This document shows, in pieces, positions 10,341 through 23,750 of a stretch of 64,000 bases of DNA; positions within the stretch are counted from its first letter, which is position 1; every line of letters begins with the position of its first letter. The notes beneath the pieces are model-generated. The model did no database searches. It worked only from the letters and a program-made list of their open reading frames with translations, and was not told the origin of the DNA. This DNA is from Sipunculus nudus (Eukaryota; Annelida; Sipuncula; Golfingiida; Sipunculidae). Both the position numbers and the translations under genes were made by a program. The stretch lies in assembly GCA_026874595.1 (NCBI GenBank), contig CM049315.1:73081416-73145415 (forward strand), given 5' to 3'.

Positions 10341-13300
10341 GTGATTGACACACACACACACACACACATATATATACACACAGGAGATATCAATAGCGAC
10401 AATGGCGATTAATTTGTTCTGTTACACAGGAAATAAATATATTTACTGAGAATTTATTTTTAAATATGAATACTACTTAATTTACAGAGGCAGCGCGACA
10501 TTTCAAATCTGGTGCTATATGCAAGGAATTATGGTTTCATGATTAAATAATTATTTCGTGATTGTCTTTGCTGAAATACTACCGTGGTTGTCTTCTTATT
10601 TGTGGTGGTTTCAAATTCCCGATATTTGAGGTCGCCCTCTGACCGCGAAATCGAAACCACGCAGTTTTGAATGCATATATACAAGCCCATGATAATTAAT
10701 TTCAGAAGCTGCCGATAGTTTGCGATAGTTGAGATTTATCTTCAGCTACGTAGTGATGTTCATCGAGTCTGGTGCATATACGTTAAATGATTCAGGGAGA
10801 ATGACAGGGCCCATTTAAAATAATATCGGTTGGCTTAGATGCAAAAACCGTGACCCTTTGCAAATGCGTGCTAACGCCGTCAGACGCGCCCGGCAGTTTT
10901 TCCTGTCCCCGGCAGTGATTAGCAACATATACGGCACTTAAATTAGTCTGGGCACATCCCTGCCTTTGATACTGAAACAAGGGGGCTCCCTACAGGCGTC
11001 CCTTGTTGGTTGAGCAGGTGATTACGACTCGACTTTTATATAACAGGAGTAAGATACCCTTATCAAGACAGTTTCCCTAAACAAACTTAATATACGACTT
11101 TGATTTTACAGGTTGGTTTCTTTTAATAAAATGTGAGTTAAAGTTGTTTTTAATGAGCCTCGGCCCTGAACATGTTACAGCCAGCGGGGTATATCTGGAC
11201 AGAGAAATAGAAGACCTAGATAACAGTGAAATAACCGGTTAATGAAATACTTTTTGATAATAAAATATACTACTAGACCAATGATAGAGCGCGAAAAAGG
11301 AACCCCGTGAAACTGTTAAAAATATAAAAACCGCAATTATTTAGCCCCCTTGATATAAAGGCAACCACAGTAAGTAAAAACAATCCCATTCTACCAACTT
11401 AAGAAGTTCATAACATCAGCAGTTATCCTTTATTTGAGTTTATAACAATAATTCAACAGATAGATATGCTTCATGAGAAGAAATATAAGTAATTTAAGTT
11501 TAGTGGACGTAGTGGTTTAATAAACGACACGTACACTGATTCCACCATATTTTGAGAAGGCACAACGCTCACTAAAACATGTGCAGTCTGTTATTGTTGT
11601 CATTGGGGTTTCATGTCACGTGACCTTCCAACTGCTATTTCAAACCCATGCAATCTGACAGTCCACCTCGGTACTAGAACTAACGATATCTACAATAATA
11701 CTTGATTTTATCACTCTAAAAATAACAGTAATTATATTTGATGCGTAAATAAGGTGTATGTTTTGTCTGGGAGAGAAACTCGCTCGATGAAACTTAAATA
11801 ATCATGTCTTTCTGAGCTGGGGGTGCCCGGTGATCGGCAGTGACAGCTGACCGGCTGGTGAGCAACATCGTCAGATATTGAAGAAAATATATAACGTATG
11901 ATAATTCTTATGGTCACATTTGATTCCTTGAGTTAAAATGCGTATATCAGACAAAAATTAGACAGGATAATGGCCTAAAATATAAGTACGATGACTTTTT
12001 CATGATTTTGGGCGTGGTGTCCTGGCAGGTATTTAAATTTCAATGACTGACAGCTACGCCATCTTGCGGGCCCTTCTTATACTCCGGGTGGGTCTTTAAC
12101 AACATCACCCAGTCAGAAGAACACCAAAGGAAATAAAACCATAAATCCCCTTTAATAGCTTATTCATAAAAGTTATTATATGTTAAAACATAAACCGTAG
12201 CATTATTACTTTGCAGGGATTAGGTAATGGTGATATGAATCAGTAATAATAATATATTGTTTTGGGTGGCAAGGTAATATAGTAATAGTTAAAGTAACAG
12301 CAACATTATAGTAATAGAAATTGTGGGCTAAAACAGTATTATTATTATTATTATTATAATTATTATTAAAACTAGGAATTCGTGACATATTAATTTGAAA
12401 TAAGGAGTTATAAATAAAAGATTAATCATATTTTGAATATATTTACATAATTTGAATCCTACCTATGCAAAAAATGCGTACAGATTTGGTTGCCTAATAT
12501 GCCTTAGGATTCAGTTTAAAACACGTATGCATTTGTTTTAATTTTGTATCATAGATACACGGGAAAATAAAACTACGTGGGAAGAACCATTGACTTGATA
12601 AAAAATACTCATAAACAGCACAGCATGATTTCCTACAAAACAAATTGTTTTCGAATTTTAGGATCTCAAAATCCAAGTGGCGGCTTGTACTAATTTTTCT
12701 AAACATTTAATTCCGGTATATTATAAGGATTACTTTTATAACTGGGTGACCTTAGGGACATGTTGATCATTAACTTGTTCCTTGTGGTTGTGGTTTTGTG
12801 CATTCGTTTTACATTGCAATAGAATAATTCGTATGTCTTTTGGGAAAAGAAACGACACAACTTTACTTTATGAGCATCATATGACCTAATATGTTTACAG
12901 CAACAATAAGTATTTTACACGGGATAGCTACTTTTCCGGCTAAAGTAAAGACATTATTTTTGTTATATTTGCATTAAACCCCCTTAAACATAAAGAAGAT
13001 AAACATACACATATGCTGTGAATATGGAACGAACCTGAGAACTAGGCAATAGGTGTGTTCCAGAATGTTCGCGGATAAAGGGTTCTTTTTCCAATTATAT
13101 GTTCCGCTTTTTTGTATTCGCTGAACGGAAGAAAACATGCCAAAATAATATAAGGACGGTCACAATCAGACAATCAGAGGAAAACCTGTCTTTCGATGAG
13201 GCCTATAATCAGTTAGATTTAAGAAACTGTAAATGTTGAATCTTATTCTATATTCTTATAGAATCTAATTCTTATTCTTATATTGTTTAAAGTTAATGGG

Positions 13301-14990
13301 TTTTAAGATAGACCCTGAGGAAGCTACAATATTCCGACACAGTTATCTTGAACCCTTTTGGTGATGTAATGTCATTACTTAATGGGTCAGGCGGTGTTGA
13401 ACCTACACAGAAGATTTCATGTCTATGTAAACTAAAATACATTCTGAACATATCCAATAACACCCGTTGAGACGTCATTTTTATTCAATATCAATATATC
13501 AATCGCTTACCTTTAACTTAATATATTTAATAAAACACTTATATATTTTATTTAAAGCTATTTTGTATATATAACCGTTTTTCTCGTACTAAGGATACAT
13601 CAAAAGAGTTATTATAATTTCTTTTTCAATTAATGTTTGATTGGTGAAAGATGTGTGCAATCCAAGAAAGAATATATAAATAAGTATGGAACGTTTGGTC
13701 TATGCCCCCTTGTGGCTGTATTATGTAAAAGACGTTAATATTAATGTTGGTAAAGACCAGCTTGTTAGTAACAATCTATTTCTCTTTAAGCTGACAAGTA
13801 ATAGGGAGGGAACGACCATAAGGCATGTGAGTTTTGAAATAATGTCAGACACAATTTAAGTTCATTCCTGTTTCTTGTTGATAGTTTTTTTTTTCAAGTA
13901 AATAAATCTCAAATGCTATTTCGAAATGAAAAAACAACACTTTCCAAACGTACAGGAACAATTCATTCTCTTCCATTTAAAGTTCATTTAGAAAAACTCG
14001 TGCTCAATAGTATTTAGAGAAGGTCTTTCAAAAAAAGTTTATTTTCACTTTATTTACAGCATTGAAAAATGCACAGATCAACAAAGCTGAATATTTGCAA
14101 TCAAAATCTTCCACAAAAAAATAAGACGCAATAATAATCATTTGCCATTTAGAAGTTTTACCCTGACGGGCTGTCCTTGTGTAATTATGGCGCCTGCAGT
14201 GACCTGCTTGGAATGATGTAGGCTTTTGTCACTATTAAGCGTTTAGTGTTCATTTCGTCTTTTGCATTATGTTCTATTATACTTTTCAAATATTATTTTG
14301 ACACAGACTGATACCATAATCTTGCTTTGCTTGTAACCTTGTAGCATATGACAAATTTGTAGCTACTGGAAAATATGCAAAGGAAGATGATATGTATATG
14401 TTGATGAGGAAACCAAAAGTTTGGTCTGAATAAAAATCACGCTACTTGGTGGTCTTATCAAATAATGAAAGGGGGGGGGGGGGGAAATCGGCGAACACTC
14501 CTAATCCCTGCATGCTATTTTATATATTATCCGAATGGTGGGGCAGCATCGGATGATTGAATTACCTACAAACTCTTTGGCATGGAATATGAATTTGCAA
14601 GTAGGACACAGCTACATGCTGGTGGGTACAGCTTTTGCTTTATGTTTAGGACTTGTAATCAATGTAAATATAAGATTTGGTACAGTATGAGCGAAGGGTA
14701 ATAATCACATTAAAGGACAGGTTTAGCGATATCTGTTCATCTTCACACGTAAAAATCAATACAAAAAAAATTATTTCATTTGACACAGACGTCGCTTAAG
14801 ACGCCAGGTAAAACATGAACTATACAGGAAATACATCCCTGATAGATGTAAGGCTATAACATGCAGTATTTAATGTCATCTGATGTATGAAAGCCGGTGA
14901 CATACTGTTTATAATGATGCCAGTTTTCCTAAAACCGGTCCCATCATGTAATATAACACGCCAGGGCACTTAAAATATCAGGTCACTATG
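10341..14990. other. Non-coding stretch, no gene seen
   Basis: AT-rich, with short open frames lacking any recognisable domain. It contains a (CA)n tract near 10350, an (ATT)n tract near 12340-12368 and a G run at 14471-14484. Confidence 0.5.
12340..12368. repeat. (ATT)n microsatellite
   Basis: Trinucleotide ATT repeat with one interruption. Confidence 0.85.
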
Positions 14991-16062
14991 ACCTAATTTT
15001 AAGTTCCCAAGGAGATTTTTTCTAGGACGATTCGTGCCCAGCTGACATTCAGGGTGGACTTATGACAAATTTTCCTTTTGGTCGCAGAATATTGTTCACA
15101 GTGACCTTATTTCATTTTTTGAGGATGTTTGCTTAGAACATCCCTAAATATTAGGTCAGAAGGTTCTAGGCTTAATGGATACAATTTGAGCCCTGTCTGA
15201 TTCTCTTGGTGCTCCAAAGTTTTCGGGCCGTAGGTGACAAAATGTAGACAACCATGACCTAATTTCTGGATTAACAGTAGATTCGTCTGGAACCCCCAAG
15301 GATGATCCGTTAGAAGATTCTAGGCCTCGCAAATACGATTTGTGCATATCTGAAATTTGGGGTGCTCATATGACCTATTGTTTATTATTATTCGAAATAC
15401 ATAGGTCGCAGTAACCTAATTTCAGGTTTAAAAGGACATTCCCCTAGGACCTCCCTTCATGTTACGTTAAAGGACTCTAGATATAAATAATACAATTTTT
15501 CCCCGTCTGACTCTCTGGTTCCTCACAATCATGTTTTCAGACTGTAGATCACAAAATATAGTTCAAGATGACTTAATTTCAGGTTTCCAAGGATATTTGT
15601 CTGGGACCCCACAGGATCTTGCGTTAGAAGATTATAGGCCTCATTGATACGTTTTGTGCCTAACTTAAATCCATATTGCTCGTATGACATCTTTTCCCTA
15701 TAGGTCACAGAATAAAAGGTCACATCGACTTAATTTCACGTTTCCAAGAAAAATTTCCGTAGGAATACCCAAAAAGTTTCGTTAAAGGATTTTAATTAGG
15801 CCTAATGTATACAATTTGTGCCCATGTCTTACTCTCTGGGTGCTCACAATCATGTTTTCGGGCTGTAGGTCATAAAATTTACGTCACCATGACCTAATTT
15901 TAGGTTTCCAAGCAGATTTGCCTACTACCTTCTGGGATTTATAGTAAAAAAATCTAGGACTAACTTTTACGATTCGTGCTCTGTTAACGGACAGACGGAC
16001 GGGCCGGACAACCGGACGGACGACGGACAATGGGTGATCGCTATAGCTCAGGTGAGCTAAAA
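14990..16062 (+). repeat. Degenerate tandem array, about 155-160 bp period, with mollusc-type repeat end
   Basis: The phrase TGACCTAATTTCAGGTTTCCAAGG recurs in varied form near 14993, 15098, 15256, 15413, 15567, 15726 and 15889. Each is followed by CTAGGACC..., GTTAGAAGATTCTAGGC and TACAATTTGTGCCC-type segments, so the period is about 155-160 bp. The array ends in repeated GACGGAC then ATCGCTATAGCTCAGGTGAGCTAAAA, the 3' signature of a repeat family I associate with bivalves. No protein is encoded. Related single units lie near 24950-25135 and 28010-28193. Confidence 0.7.
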
Positions 16063-16821
16063 GCAACCACATTGCACATTATGAAACGACCCAGTCACAT
16101 ATTTTCTGTTCAAGAATAAAGCATGTTTCAGTTATTTGACAATGTGTTGTGAAAATCAGAAAAAAAATCAGCATACAACTCCGGCTCTTCGGAGCATTAA
16201 TTTCAGGTGGGTACCAAGTAAACTGTTTATCACCTCATCGTTATGCTGATTAAATATGGTTCAATTATATGTAGTACATAACGATGCATGTTAAAGAATC
16301 TCAACACTAATCATCTAATTCCATTAATTCAGATTGTGAGAACAAGTGCTCAACCAAGTCATTGTTAGAATGTTTACACATATCTCATATATGCAAAACA
16401 TTATCTGTCTCTGGACAGTTTATAATTTTTTTTCTGCTGGCATATTTTACCTGTTTGTACTTTTCCTCGCTTACCTAAAGTGTACCGGTTGCAAGGGTAT
16501 AATGCCCTTTGCACATTTAAGAAATGTAATATTTAAAGTAAAACAGGTTTCATGAGGGTTCTTTAGGATGAATTAAGATTCTTTAACTTGAATGAGGGTT
16601 CTTGTGGACCATGTCTAAAATTTTGCCAGATTGTAGGACCACAGCTACTGTCAACGCGAATGTTAAACTCGTCAGGAAAGTTTAACTACAGTTAAACAAT
16701 CGTAAGTTAATAAGACAAGCGCCTCATATTATGCTTAAATAAAGCAAACGCATGGGAGATGTAATTCCTCAGCGTGTCAACCGACTGGTCTATATATCAA
16801 TATTGCTATTTATTACAAACG

Positions 16822-16822
16822 G

Positions 16823-16890
<68 letters not shown>
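16822..16890. repeat. (TA)n microsatellite
   Basis: About 30 TA units; it generates overlapping Ile-Tyr open frames that are not genes. Confidence 0.95.
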
Positions 16891-16892
<2 letters not shown>

Positions 16893-17382
16893 AGATATTA
16901 TTATTATATTCTATTCTCAGATATACCACAGTGAAGTCAGATTGCTAAATATACAGGATAATAATGATTTGTTAATAAAAGATATGTCTTTTATCACAGA
17001 TACAATCAGAGGAGTCTATATTCACACGTAGGGTGTCCAACTAACGCAATAGACAAAGTAAGACACGGCAACTGAGTATACCTCACTCAGATCGGCATTG
17101 TTGACATTCCTGGCTGTAAGCTATGTGTTCAGTGTGGCAACGATTTCAACATATTTATAAAAGCTCACTGATATTTACGTATGAAAAGTAATTTATCATC
17201 TTGGATTGCGGCGATTTTGTTTACATAATGTATGAATTGATGTAACATGCTTTGGACAGCTAGTGCTGCTTGTCATATTATTTTAACATCTCGATGAAAC
17301 AAAATATTATCTGCATTGAAATTTATCATATTTTACGGAATATGTATTAATTTGCTGATACTCCGTGATCTCACTACCGCTG

Positions 17383-17728
17383 CACTATGAATGAGGGTAC
17401 CCCTTATGTATAAGGAAATCGTATTTCCATTCTTTCATATTTTTTGTCGAAAGAAAGAATGAAATGAGGTTTTCTAAATAACCCTATTAACGGAGCTCCA
17501 TAACTGTCAAGGGTTCTTTACTGAACCCAACAATCAAAGGATTATAAGGTGTTCGAAAGAACACTAAACGTGTTTTAAAGAACCCTATGAGAGGGTTCAT
17601 TTAAGGGGCCTCAAGGTGTTTCAGAGAATCCTATAACGGGGTTCTTTAAGGAACTAAATAGGCTTCCATATTCGTTACGGGTAAAAAACCCTAAAGACTT
17701 CTTTAAAGCACCTTTCATTCGTAGAGTG
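17383..17728. mobile_element. Possible MITE with CACT...AGTG ends
   Basis: The left end CACTATGAATGAGGGTAC resembles the inverted right end (CACTCTACGAATGAAAGGT). Between them AGGGTTCTTT and AAAGAACCCT motifs alternate at least five times, giving strong self-complementarity. No clear target duplication and no coding sequence. Confidence 0.4.
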
Positions 17729-18960
17729 TAAAGTCACCTTTCCCTTACTAGGATACTACATCATTCTCGAATTGTCTTATCGTATTGTGTCATTTAACAC
17801 TACATCATTCTGGATTGTCAAATCATTATGTGATATTTAACATTACATTCTCTTCTCTTCTTATCATTATCCATTCTTTACTATTACGCATTCAATTTCA
17901 TTTATCACGGAAAGTACAGCTAATCATATTGAAAAATGTAATACACGTAATGTATAATTCATACATGTGACACACAGAGCAAACTCTTTCATTTCAAAAT
18001 AATCTTTCGTCAAGGGAAATTCAAACAATATGTATGTGAATTTAGTTTTGGTTGATAAATGTATACCTTGGTAAACAAACCTGTATAGGAAGCTTAAACA
18101 TTCTGAATTTATCGCTCCTGCACACACTCATATACACACACTAAAGGCTAACAGTAATGACCGAGACTAGCATATTATATAAAAAAATATCTTAAACGTG
18201 TTTACCTTCACTGATTTAAAAATGTTCTACTCTTAACAGTAAAATCACGAGATCTGATGGGAACCATGGAGCGCCCTAACGATCCGCTGCACTCTAGACC
18301 TCGTTACCCAGACTACCGGTACTTCTGTGCTGGACTTGTGCCACGTCAGTCCTTGTTTATTCACTGCCCGGACCAGCCATATCTTGATTCTTCTAGTCAC
18401 TGACGAATCACTCTCTCTCTAACCGGCCACACCTGAACGCCCTCTCTCGGCCTCGTTGACTAACCCTGCGTCAACCGTGCGGTTCTCTTGAGAGGTCCGC
18501 AACTCAATCAGTAGTACACCCTTTCACCCCTGCGCTTTCGGTCTCGCCGATGTGGTCTCATCCGGGGTAAAAGAAAGGTAACAGGAAGTAAAATACACAA
18601 AATACTCATAACATCTTTTGCCATGTCAAGTTCGACGGCACGTATGCCATGAGGGCCTACTGTCTAGAAAGGTTTCTACTCCAGAAACGTTACCTCATAC
18701 CCCTAGCAGTACACGATTCACAGTACGTGGCAGTTTTAACAAGATTTGTGATTCCTTGCATATTAATAAAAGCCCCGTATTTACCTCACAATAATAATCC
18801 CTGCATGGAGAGGACGTGGCCGATTGAACGGAAGCCCCCTTTAGACTATCCAGTAAACAGTTCAGCAGCTTTGCAATACATTTCCATAAAAAAAATAGCT
18901 GCCTTTCAACACTACGGTGCACTGGCGACAACATATACGTCAATCATTGTTAAATCGTGA
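17729..18960. other. No gene supported; includes a GC-richer block at 18230-18560
   Basis: The block 18230-18560 stands out by base composition and has a 48-codon frame starting MERPNDPLHSRPRYPDY near 18268, but nothing recognisable. It could be an old exon, LTR or transposon piece. Confidence 0.35.
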
Positions 18961-18989
18961 TAAACTTTTTTTTTTTTAATAGTCTTTAG

Positions 18990-19520
18990 CGAGCCCTTCT
19001 TTAAAGGTAAAATGCGAATATCGAATGTCGAATATCTCCGATATGAGTGATATTGATATTTGCATGTTATGAGTGATATTCGATTTTGAATGCGAATGTC
19101 GAATATCCTTAATTTGAGTGAAATTCGCATGATATATGTGACATTTTATGAAATAATGCAAACATGGAATATCGATTATCCTTGAATTGAGTTATATTCG
19201 ATATTGCATGTGAATATCGAATATAGAATATCCCTGATTTCAGTTGCATTCGAATTTCGCATGGTATGAGTGATATTCGATATTAGTTAGATATTATTAG
19301 TTAGATATTATTCGATATCCCCGATTTTAGTGATATTTGATATTGCATGCTATGATTAATATTTTATGTAAGAATGCGAATATCGAATGTCCCTGATTTG
19401 AGTGATATTTGATTTTTGCATGGTATGAGTAATATTCGTGTTTACATGCAAATATCGCATATCGAATATCCCTGATCTGAATTATATTCGATATTCGCAT
19501 GCGAATATCGCGTTTCGAAT
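18990..19520. repeat. Palindrome-rich GATATTCGAATATC array
   Basis: Varied copies of GAATATCGAATATC, TGATATTCGATATT and GCATG(CG)AATATCG, about 15 in 530 bases, separated by CCCTGATTTGAGTGA-like spacers. Most units are self-complementary, so the array could form cruciforms. No coding potential. Confidence 0.75.
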
Positions 19521-20112
19521 ATCGGTCCAACTTCAGTCTAATCAAAGATTTGTCCTTTCCACACATGGATTCATTTCTTGCTGTCGACATAAATGAGGCT
19601 GTCATCGATTCTTTTCCAGGATTACACAAACTATAAGTTTCCTTTATTACATTATTATCCAAACGTCATATGCCTTTCAATTGGTTTCTGTTTGAGTTTC
19701 TGCAAAAACAAGTCATCTAGTCTTTTAACCGAGTACTACATGCTCTCGGAATAATTTTTTTTTGCATATGCCCTCATCCTCTATTTGTCGGTACCAGACT
19801 CGGTTGAAGACACTAACACCGTGTCATGAGCAAGGGTTGGGCTTCTTAAACTTAGACCCTAACATCTTCTTCCATCGCTTTTTATAAAATATTCCGTTTT
19901 CTACATTTCTTGAATTGTTGCACATCAAAACCCCATGAAATATATTAACATGGATATATTTAGTGTTCTCCAGTTGAATTTCTGATAGAGTAGTACAAAG
20001 GACGGCCGAACTGTTCCGGTCCCTATACAAAGGATCGATACAAAATTTTTGAAGATTTTATTTTGTTTGGAAAATCCTACACTATTAACCCTTTTTTTAT
20101 TACCACAGTAAT

Positions 20113-20151
<39 letters not shown>

Positions 20152-20163
20152 ATATATATATAT
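20113..20163. repeat. (TA)n microsatellite
   Basis: TA array with a single TTTA interruption. Confidence 0.95.
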
Positions 20164-20968
20164 AACTATAAAACACTCAACAAAAGCCCCTAATTTATAA
20201 ATTTCAATATAGATATAATTAAGATATTTGAATGTGTAGTTGAATCATTAGCCAGCTTGATGTTATGAACACAGGGATATCCTGTATTTTTTATTCCCTT
20301 GTATATGATTGCATATTGTTATATGCAAGTTATACATATATGATAGAGAAATATACCATCTACTCTACACAATCCTATCATAAACGCTTTTATTAAAATT
20401 AGTAAGGCTTAAACTGCTTTATGCAGGGACCCCTCATTCGACTTAACAAAGTTGGACACAACCAGATTTCTCTGTATATAATATAAGAATAGTTTTACGT
20501 TCTTAAGGTTTTAGGATTTATAACATTATAAAAATGTACTTTATGGATACGTGCAATGTTGTATTAAATGCATTGAAGACGCAAGATCTACGAGTTGTGG
20601 GAGAAAGGAGAGATAGTAAATCTGTCGAAGCTCAGACAAATGTGACCTCGTCATCCCGAAAACGTCACTGCATCGACAGATGCATAAGAACGTTTATTCG
20701 TTCAAGGTAGTGTCACATGAAGATATATAATTAGGTAACGAAAGATGAATAATTCAGCATGCCAACGTAGCGTTTTTGTGTTTGTTATATGATAAAGGCT
20801 AAACTTGCACTTCGTGAAAATGTTTACTACCCTTGACTATAAATTGCCTCATTGAACTATTCTGGAACTATCATAGTTGTCCTCCTTTTATAATTAAGCA
20901 GGTAATCAAAAAAATATGAATATAATATCACAAACAATATTGTGTTAATATTATGTTAATATTATTTT

Positions 20969-20970
<2 letters not shown>

Positions 20971-21015
<45 letters not shown>
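20971..21015. repeat. (TA)n microsatellite
   Basis: About 22 TA units, just upstream of the transposase pseudogene. Confidence 0.95.
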
Positions 21016-21018
<3 letters not shown>

Positions 21019-21089
21019 GATGAATTGAGCCGGATGTGCACATGAAATAATTCCAGAAAAAAGGTACCGACTACTGGCTACTACAAAAG

Positions 21090-22060
21090 AAGGAACTTAT
21101 AGTGTGGCGGGCCCGATTTTGCGGGATATCAAGCGGTACTGAGGGGAGGCTCAGTCGATAGTCTATTTAGACGAGACACGGGTGAAAAGTGGACATGCGA
21201 GGGCATGCGAGTTTCTTAAAACACTTGCGAAATATAAAATAAAAAAACATGGATAATATAATAATATTTTATGATTTAATGGAGTAAAATATATACACAA
21301 TGTAATACATGCATGTCAATAATTTAAATTAAAATATAATATTTATAAAACCAGAAAATAATCAACGAAATAATTATTGTCCCCCCTGTTTAAAATGAAA
21401 GCATAAAACGAAGAGTATGATAATTTCTAGCACTGGCAGGGACCGTAAATGCAAGGCTCGCGGGTGTGGGGCACGGATCATTGTGATTGATGCCGGTACG
21501 GAGAAGGAGTTTGTCGAAGGGGCCAGCTTTGTTTTCAAGAGATCGGAAACAGCCGATTACCATAATGAGATGAATGAGGATAGTTTTATCAAGTGGTCCA
21601 AGATAATAATCATAAAAGAATATTATTATTTATTACATTTACACAGAAAGTATTCCTCTGTAGTATAGTTTGTCAGTTTAAAGAGAAATGGAGATGGTAA
21701 ATAGCGTACAGACGGAGTAAAATATTTTGATTGATTTGATCTAATTCAATTTTAAACTTGACTGTAACTCGGACATACGTAACAGCGACAGTTTCACCGG
21801 TGTAATGGACAAACACAACATGTTTTTAAAAAATGCAAAAGAAAGTTTATGCAATAAATAAACCTATCAGGCAAGAGGTATTTGTTTTCATTAGGAACAA
21901 CTCCTACCAAACATGGCGGCAGAGAGTATTATCGTTATGGACAATGCTCCGTATACAATGCTATATATTACAGCATGCTATCAGAGGCCTGTAAAACCCC
22001 TACCCGGAAATCAGAGCTACAACAGTGGTTGAGAGAACACAGCAAGTTTTTTTTAATAAT
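21090..22060 (+). pseudogene. Tc1/mariner-IS630-type DDE transposase pseudogene
   Basis: Three coding islands keep the order of a DDE_3-type transposase. Near 21110-21230, after a TGA, comes SIVYLDETRVKSGH, the first catalytic Asp block (Y-L-D-E-T-W-V in relatives). At 21425-21605 come ARIIVIDAGTEKEFVEGA and ADYHNEMNEDSFIKW, the usual G.R.I.LHAG...F and DYH.EM....F..W segments. At 21900-22050 come LLPNMAAESIIVMDNAPY, the second catalytic Asp, and after a frame change TPTRKSELQQWLREH with the candidate last acidic residue. AT-rich gaps (21240-21415 and 21610-21880) separate the islands and may be introns or insertions. Stops and frameshifts make it non-functional. Ends of the parent element were not found. 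Confidence 0.75.
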
Positions 22061-22486
22061 TTTCTTTAATAAAAATCTTTTCATAAATGTGGACCAAAAT
22101 AAAATGAATAATAATTAAATTAAAAAATATTTTTATATTTCATTATTTGTTCAAATTTTATAATCCATTCTTTGAAGTGTAAAATAATTTTTAACATATA
22201 TTTAAAAAAAATATAGCTTTACAGAAGCGAATCCAAGTTAGGGTGTGGGGAGGTCCGAAACCCGTTTTTCATAACAGTTTCGCGGCCGGGAACCCCTTTT
22301 CCATATACCTGCTCACATTTTCATTAGCAATTGCCATTCGGCCTCTTTGGTTAGGACCCCCCCCCCCCCTTCCCATTTTACCATATCAAGGATCCATCCC
22401 TGCTATAAGAACATGCATACCATTAATATATGTTGTTACGGGGTGACAAAAAAGCGGACCGAACTGTATCGCTACACTCTAAAATG

Positions 22487-22790
22487 GATCGGTTAAATTC
22501 AACCAAAAAATTGGTTGAAATCAACCGGTCTTCTCGGTTGATATGTGTCCAACCAATTAGCCGGTTGATTTCAACCGATACCAATTGGTTGATTTTTCAA
22601 CCAATATTTTTGGTTGAAATCAACCATGTGACTGGTTGAAATCAACCATGTGATTGGTTGAAAGCAACCAACAATAATGGTTGAAAACAACCAATACTGA
22701 ATCAACCAATTTGATTCAGATGACCATATTGGTTAAAATCAACCAAGAAAATTGGTTAAGAAGGAACCAACTGAATACCCTAGCAAAATA
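22487..22790. repeat. TTGGTTGA / TCAACCAA subterminal array (left)
   Basis: At least a dozen alternating copies of TTGGTTGAAATCAACC-like motifs in both orientations, highly self-complementary, just inside the left inverted end. Confidence 0.85.
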
Positions 22791-23690
22791 TGAAATGGTT
22801 ACAAAATGCAGTTGAATTCAGCCACAATTGCCTGAAAAAAACTAACATAAAAAAAATTTTGCATAAAATTGTGATGCAGTGTGCTCAAATATCATGGTGA
22901 AAAAGAATTAAATGTACCTTTGTACCAAGTAATGTCAAGGAATATTCCTCAGCCAGTCAAATGAACAAAATAAAACACAATTTGCACTTTGCATGATACT
23001 GCTGTTCCTCTGATTGTAGAAATGTAATGAAATTGGAAATATCACTCTGTGTGGCAGTACAAGTGCTCTGATAACCAGCTTGCATTCATACATCAACCTT
23101 TTGTCTGAAATGGTAGACACAAAACAAGAGCATTATATTTATAAAAATAATTGTTTAATAAGTCCAGTAAAATAACAATGTAACATATAATTAAATCATG
23201 CATGCAGTACACAACTTGTAACTGCACAACTGGTGACACAAGCCTCCATTTAAAAACATATATATACAAGTAAGATTTTCTAGAGTCCAATGCTAAAAAT
23301 TGAATTTCAGGAAATTGAATTCACAATTACTGATAATTTAAAAATGGACAGATAGACAGGTAGACAAACAGAGTTAATCACTTTATCTCCCTTTCTGCTG
23401 AAGCTGGAAAATGATTAACATATGTTTGAAGTACTCTGGAAGTGCAGTGTCATGGATACCTGACTCATAAAATGATGAAACAAGAGTCTACAGTCAATAC
23501 TGTTCCCTGATGACTGTCTTCATTCCATATGCCTGCATGCATCATGGTGTCTGAGAAACACAGCAACACTGAACTCAGTCACTGTTGATCTTCATCAAAC
23601 ATTTAGAAACTGAATTTCTAGATCTGAAAATACATCAAATTTCACATTAATAATAAAAGATGAAAATATGTGTTGGTGTAAATACTGTTC

Positions 23691-23693
<3 letters not shown>

Positions 23694-23746
<53 letters not shown>
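23694..23746. repeat. (TA)n microsatellite
   Basis: About 26 uninterrupted TA units followed by a short CA tract. Confidence 0.95.

Positions 23747-23750
<4 letters not shown>

Noticed and set aside
16752-17031. Open frames made of Ile-Tyr repeats here and at many other (TA)n tracts
   Set aside because: They are translations of TA dinucleotide arrays and exist in all phases; no flanking coding sequence supports them.
22487-22790. Possible CRISPR-like array
   Set aside because: Units are short, degenerate and in both orientations without uniform spacers, and the context is eukaryotic transposon DNA.
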